Below, piece after piece: positions 60,672-64,000 of a stretch of 64,000 nt of DNA. The DNA lies in NCBI RefSeq assembly GCF_900107195.1, contig NZ_FNPB01000006.1, forward strand, positions 1 to 64,000, in the 5' to 3' direction. The position numbers and the translations under genes were made by a program. Source of the stretch: Halobellus clavatus. Lineage in GTDB: Archaea > Halobacteriota > Halobacteria > Halobacteriales > Haloferacaceae. The notes beneath the pieces are model-generated. The model was not told the origin of the DNA. It saw only the letters and a list, made by a program, of their open reading frames with translations, and made no database searches. Position 1 is the stretch's first letter; every line of letters starts with the position of its first letter.

Positions 60672-61571
60672 ATGCTTCAGGACACGGTCTGCATCGTCGC
60701 GGGCGGCGGCAACGGCCTCGGTGAAGCCGCCGCACACGAACTCGCCTCCCACGGGGCTCGCGTCGTCGTCAACGACCTCGGCGCGGCCGTCGACGGGACC
60801 GGAAGCGACGCGTCCGTCCCCGAAGCCGTCGCGAGCGACATCCGCGAGGCCGGTGGCACGGCGATCGCCCACCACGGCGACGTGAGCGACTTCGACTACG
60901 CCGAGACGCTGATCTCGGACACCGTAGCCGAGTACGGTCGGCTCGACTTCGTCTGCAACTTCGCGGGCATCCTCCGCGACGGCATCAGTTACAAACTCTC
61001 CGAGGAAGACTGGCGCGAGGTCCTCGAGACCAACCTCACCGGTCAGTTCGCGCCGCTTTGCGCGGCCGGCGCACACTGGCGCGACGCGGCCGACGATGAC
61101 GAGGATGCGGGATTTGACCGCCAGCGCTCGTATCTCGCGGTCAGCGCCGGCGCGGCTCGCGGCAGTCTCGGGCAGGCCAACTACGCCGCGGCGAAGGCGG
61201 GCGTCCTGGGGATGATGCGCTCGGTCTCGAACGAACTGCTGCGCTCCGGCGTTCGGGTCAACGCGCTGGTGCCGAACGGGTATACCCGGATGACCGAGAC
61301 GGTCCCCGAGGAGCACCGCCCCTACACCCGCGAGGAGATGCCGCCCGAGAAGGTCGCTCCGCTCGTCGCCTATCTGGCGAGCGACGCGAGCGAGGGAGTG
61401 ACCGGTTGCACGCTGTACGCCGGCGGCGACCGCGTCGGCGTCCTCTCGGACCCGGCGATGGACGCCGTCGGCGTCGAGCCCGACGGCTGGACGCTCGACT
61501 CGCTCGCGGCGCACTTCCGTGAGGACGTCGCGGCCGACGTCGACCTGTCGCGCACCGAGAGTCACCTGTAG
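60672..61571 (+). CDS. SDR family oxidoreductase
   Basis: A 299-residue short-chain dehydrogenase. Cofactor loop VAGGGNGLGEAAAHEL (~10-25), VCNFAGILRDG (NAG position) and the active site Tyr/Lys in GQANYAAAKAGVLGM. The NDLGAAVDGTG segment matches multifunctional-enzyme-type 3-hydroxyacyl-CoA dehydrogenases (17-beta-HSD4 class), so it may act on a hydroxyacyl-CoA or an alcohol. Active Ser appears as LAVSAGAARG. ATG at 60672; co-transcribed with the aldehyde dehydrogenase. Confidence 0.9.
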   Translation: MLQDTVCIVAGGGNGLGEAAAHELASHGARVVVNDLGAAVDGTGSDASVPEAVASDIREAGGTAIAHHGDVSDFDYAETLISDTVAEYGRLDFVCNFAGILRDGISYKLSEEDWREVLETNLTGQFAPLCAAGAHWRDAADDDEDAGFDRQRSYLAVSAGAARGSLGQANYAAAKAGVLGMMRSVSNELLRSGVRVNALVPNGYTRMTETVPEEHRPYTREEMPPEKVAPLVAYLASDASEGVTGCTLYAGGDRVGVLSDPAMDAVGVEPDGWTLDSLAAHFREDVAADVDLSRTESHL

Positions 61572-61615
61572 GACTTCCGATCGGCCCGAGCCACGCTCGC
61601 GGCCCGAACGGAACC

Positions 61616-61621
61616 TTTTAT
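61616..61621 (+). promoter_or_regulatory. TATA box of fumarylacetoacetase-family gene
   Basis: TTTTAT, 26-31 bases before the ATG at 61647, which suggests this gene also has its own promoter. Confidence 0.5.
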
Positions 61622-61646
61622 CACCGATTCCGACGAACTCACGGGT

Positions 61647-62525
61647 ATGCGATTCGTCCGCTACGACGACGATCAGCTCGGACTGCTCACAGACGACGGC
61701 AACGGCGTGATCGACCTCACCGACCGCCTGGGCCTCGACGGCGACGAACCGCTCGTGGAGTACATCGAGGGCGACTACGACGCCTCCGAGTACGAGGACG
61801 AGGCTCCCGATCACGACGTCGAGGACGTCGAGATCGGCTCGCCGGTCGGTCGTCCGGGCAAAGTCATCGCCGCGCCGCTGAACTACGAGAACCACATCGA
61901 GGAGGCCATCTCCGACAAGGACATCACCACCGACGAGTGGTTCTCGATCAAGGACAAAGGCTACTTCCTGAAAGCCCCCTCCAGCGTCGTCGGCCCGGAC
62001 CACGGGATCGAACTGCCGTTCGAGGACCGCCGCACCGACCACGAGGTCGAACTCGCGTTCGTGATGGGCGAGGAGGCGAAGGACGTCTCCGCCGAGGAGG
62101 CCTGGGACCACATCTTCGGATACACGATCCTCCTCGACATCTCGCTGCGCGGCGATCAGGACCGCTCGAACCGGAAGTCCTACGACACGTTCACCGTCAT
62201 CGGCCCGTGCGTCGTCACGGCCGACGAGATCGACGATCCGCAGGACCTCCAGATGGAACTCGAACTCAACGGCGAGCGCCGCCAGTACGAGAACACCGGC
62301 GATATGGTTTACACCTGCGCGGACGTCGTCAAGTACGCCTCGCTCGGCGCGACCCTCGAAGTCGGTGACGTCATCACCACCGGCACGCCCGAGGGCGTCA
62401 GCGAACTACACGACGGCGACACCATCGACGCCGAGATCGAGGACGTGGGCTCGATGACCGTCGACGTCACCGGCCGCGACGTGAGCTACGCCGACGCGAA
62501 CGTCCAGAAGGGCGGGCAGGAGTAG
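61647..62525 (+). CDS. Fumarylacetoacetate hydrolase family protein
   Basis: A 292-residue hydrolase of the FAH superfamily, which cleaves or decarboxylates acylpyruvates in aromatic and related ring-cleavage pathways. Metal-site acids sit in RRTDHEVELAFVMGEEAKDV (ExE) and FTVIGPCVVTADEID, with the typical GVSELHDGDTIDAEIEDVG end. Lies behind the SDR gene, supporting a catabolic pathway in which an aldehyde, an alcohol or hydroxyacyl-CoA, and a keto-acid are handled in turn. Confidence 0.92.
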   Translation: MRFVRYDDDQLGLLTDDGNGVIDLTDRLGLDGDEPLVEYIEGDYDASEYEDEAPDHDVEDVEIGSPVGRPGKVIAAPLNYENHIEEAISDKDITTDEWFSIKDKGYFLKAPSSVVGPDHGIELPFEDRRTDHEVELAFVMGEEAKDVSAEEAWDHIFGYTILLDISLRGDQDRSNRKSYDTFTVIGPCVVTADEIDDPQDLQMELELNGERRQYENTGDMVYTCADVVKYASLGATLEVGDVITTGTPEGVSELHDGDTIDAEIEDVGSMTVDVTGRDVSYADANVQKGGQE

Positions 62526-62614
62526 GCTGCACTCGGCGCGCGCTCTGCGCACATCGCTCTTTTTCTGGCCAAGTGACCGGTGAGCTCCCCGCGGCGCGTC
62601 GACCGAAAGGTAGG

Positions 62615-62620
62615 CTTAAG
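62615..62620 (+). promoter_or_regulatory. TATA-like box of livF-type gene
   Basis: CTTAAG, 30-35 bases before the ATG at 62650. Confidence 0.4.
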
Positions 62621-62649
62621 AAAGACCGTGACAATCCACGTGGTAGTCA

Positions 62650-63354
62650 ATGTCACTACTCGAAGTGGACGCCATCGATGTCGCGTACGGCAACGTACAG
62701 GTCCTCTGGGACGTGAGTCTCGAAGTCGAGGAAGGCGAGACTGTCGCGCTCCTCGGCGCGAACGGTGCGGGGAAGACGACGACGCTGAAGACTATCTGTG
62801 GGGACCTCTCGCCGATGTCCGGAGAAATCAGGTACAAGGGCCAGTCGATCGGCGACCTGCCGCACGAGGAAGTCGTCGCCAAGGGCGTCGCACACGTTCC
62901 GGAGGGACGGGAGGTCTTCACCGAGAGCACCGTCCGCGAGAACCTCGAACTCGGTGCGCACCTCGATCGGAGCCGAATGCAGGAGCGACTCGAACGGATC
63001 TACGACATCTTCCCGCGACTCGAGGAACGCAAAACGCAGACCGCCGGCACGCTCTCCGGCGGGGAGCAGCAGATGCTCGCCATCGGCCGCGGGCTGATGA
63101 GCGAACCGGACCTCCTCCTTCTGGACGAGGCCAGCCTGGGGCTCGCACCCGTCCTCGTCGACGACGTGTTCGAGGCGATCCAGCGGATCAACGACGAGGG
63201 AACGACGGTACTGCTCGTAGAACAGGACATCTACAACGCCCTGCGCGTCGCCGACCGCGGCTACGTGATCAAGACCGGCGAGATCTCGCTCTCGGGCACG
63301 GCTTCGGAACTCGCACAGGACAAGCGCGTCGAGGAGTCGTACCTCGGGGCCTGA
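62650..63354 (+). CDS. livF: Branched-chain amino-acid-type ABC transporter ATPase, LivF
   Basis: A 234-residue ATPase of the LivF kind, part of high-affinity uptake for branched-chain amino acids, urea or small organic acids. Walker A GANGAGKTTTLKTI (~37), signature LSGGEQQMLAIGRGLM, Walker B LLLLDEASLGLAP and the LivF-typical VAHVPEGREVFTESTV are all present. ATG at 62650. The other transporter genes are not in line with it; the LivM-like permease is on the opposite strand, converging. Confidence 0.94.
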   Translation: MSLLEVDAIDVAYGNVQVLWDVSLEVEEGETVALLGANGAGKTTTLKTICGDLSPMSGEIRYKGQSIGDLPHEEVVAKGVAHVPEGREVFTESTVRENLELGAHLDRSRMQERLERIYDIFPRLEERKTQTAGTLSGGEQQMLAIGRGLMSEPDLLLLDEASLGLAPVLVDDVFEAIQRINDEGTTVLLVEQDIYNALRVADRGYVIKTGEISLSGTASELAQDKRVEESYLGA

Positions 63355-63535
63355 GGTCGAACGCGACGGGGTGTTCTGCGACGGAACCCGTCCTCCACGC
63401 CGATCGTCGGTACGGGTTCGGCGGGCGGACCGGTCCCCTTCGGACACCCGCGTCGATGGCGTTTCTCTTGGCCGTCGTCGGATCCGAACGATTCACCGCG
63501 AGAAGTGAGCAATCCCCGCCGAAAAAACGGCCCGG

Positions 63536-64000
63536 TCAGTCGTCTGCAACGTCGGCGTCCATCTCGCCGCCGGTGTCGGCAGTCTCCGAGACGAGATAGT
63601 CGTCGACGAGGCCGTAGAGGCCACTCGGGAGGAAAATGATGAAGAGGATGATCAAGATCCCCTCGACGGCCTCCGCCCAGCCCCCGACGATGGCCGAGAG
63701 GCCGTTGTCTAAGAGCAGGAACAGCCCGGCGCCGAAGAACGGCCCCGCGAAGGTGCCCATACCACCGAGGATCACGACCACGAGGGAGTCGACGGTCCAC
63801 GTGACCGCGAGGGTCGACTGAGCGTTGATGTACAGCGAGAAGTGCGCGTACAGCGCGCCGGCGATCCCCGCGAAGAACGAGGACGCCACGAAGGCGTACA
63901 TCTTGTACTTCAGCGGGTTGACGCCCAGGCTGCTCGCGGCCTCCTCGTCGTCGTGGATGGCTTTCATTCCGAGACCGGCCGGCCCCCGGACGATGTAGTA
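63536..64000 (-). CDS. livM: Branched-chain amino-acid-type ABC permease, LivM (5' end off window)
   Basis: The C-terminal 154 residues of a LivM-type permease; the frame is open to the window edge (YYIVRGPAGLGMKAIHDDEE...). The cytoplasmic loop that docks the ATPase shows MKAIHDDEEAASSLGVNPLK, followed by helices such as FAGIAGALYAHFSLYI and LVVVILGGMGTFAGPFFGAG, as in the family. The acidic tail is haloarchaeal. It converges on livF, so the liv genes here are split between strands. Confidence 0.92.
   Translation of the reverse strand, partial: YYIVRGPAGLGMKAIHDDEEAASSLGVNPLKYKMYAFVASSFFAGIAGALYAHFSLYINAQSTLAVTWTVDSLVVVILGGMGTFAGPFFGAGLFLLLDNGLSAIVGGWAEAVEGILIILFIIFLPSGLYGLVDDYLVSETADTGGEMDADVADD

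Noticed and set aside
59694-62111. 805-codon open frame on the minus strand across the aldehyde dehydrogenase, SDR and FAH genes
   Set aside because: It is antisense to three well-conserved genes and its residues are the usual Val/Asp/Arg/Gly mirror of GC-rich haloarchaeal codons.

Overview
The window is 64 kb of chromosome from a haloarchaeon (class Halobacteria). The evidence is high GC, strongly acidic predicted proteins, an archaeal GHMP-type shikimate kinase, many small conserved haloarchaeal proteins, Tat-type lipoproteins, and AT-rich TATA-like boxes about 25-33 bases before start codons, as expected for leaderless archaeal transcripts. The genus cannot be placed from sequence alone. 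Only the first ~7.5 kb and the 15.0-15.9 kb stretch look compositionally foreign (visibly more AT-rich). The rest is dense and mostly housekeeping or metabolic.

Region 1 (1-7.9 kb) is a defence island next to a tRNA-Arg(UCG) gene whose 3' end faces it. The window opens in the end of an ISH8-type IS4 transposase. The element abuts the remaining C-terminal two thirds or so of an Eco57I-type adenine methyltransferase that keeps its NPPW motif but has no visible SAM-binding motif I. Converging on it is a two-gene operon: a stand-alone HsdR_N-type nuclease with a possible PUA/EVE-like C-terminal domain, then a large PLD nuclease-SNF2 helicase fusion. I do not recognise this set as a standard named system, and it is the best candidate here for something under-described.

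Region 2 (8-24 kb) holds shikimate kinase and chorismate mutase, a MaoC-like hydratase, a PQQ-repeat secreted protein, CbiX with its DR2241 partner, an LDH/MDH-family enzyme whose loop residue predicts L-lactate dehydrogenase, cysS, a 7TM sensor kinase, a thioredoxin-reductase-like protein, a protein that looks like a degenerate LAGLIDADG fold, a type IV pilin and a MATE exporter. Region 3 (25-38.6 kb) holds a BCCT compatible-solute transporter with an 18-bp internal duplication in its signature motif, a ZIP metal transporter with a possible metal-repressor site, MazG-like and YbaK-like proteins, the ADP-forming acyl-CoA synthetase/DRTGG operon for acetate, an M24 peptidase, a zinc-ribbon microprotein, CBS and DHH proteins, a wHTH/membrane-protein pair and a CPBP protease.

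Region 4 (38.8-50.8 kb) is rich in cell-envelope genes: two overlapping Tat lipoproteins of unknown function, a second wHTH/membrane-protein pair, a sulfite-oxidase-like molybdoprotein, a lipoprotein made largely of 9-residue repeats, and a three-gene ABC exporter operon in which one permease carries a PrsW-like intramembrane protease. A helix-hairpin-helix type acidic protein and fructose-1,6-bisphosphatase follow. Region 5 (51-64 kb) is catabolic: a DUF3179 protein, a large FAD/Fe-S D-lactate or glycolate dehydrogenase facing an MFS carrier of the monocarboxylate type, an amidase, then aldehyde dehydrogenase, SDR, fumarylacetoacetase-family hydrolase and branched-chain-type ABC transporter genes (LivF, and LivM cut by the window edge). 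The two lactate-type dehydrogenases, the carrier and the acetate synthetase together suggest an organism that makes or consumes lactate and acetate.
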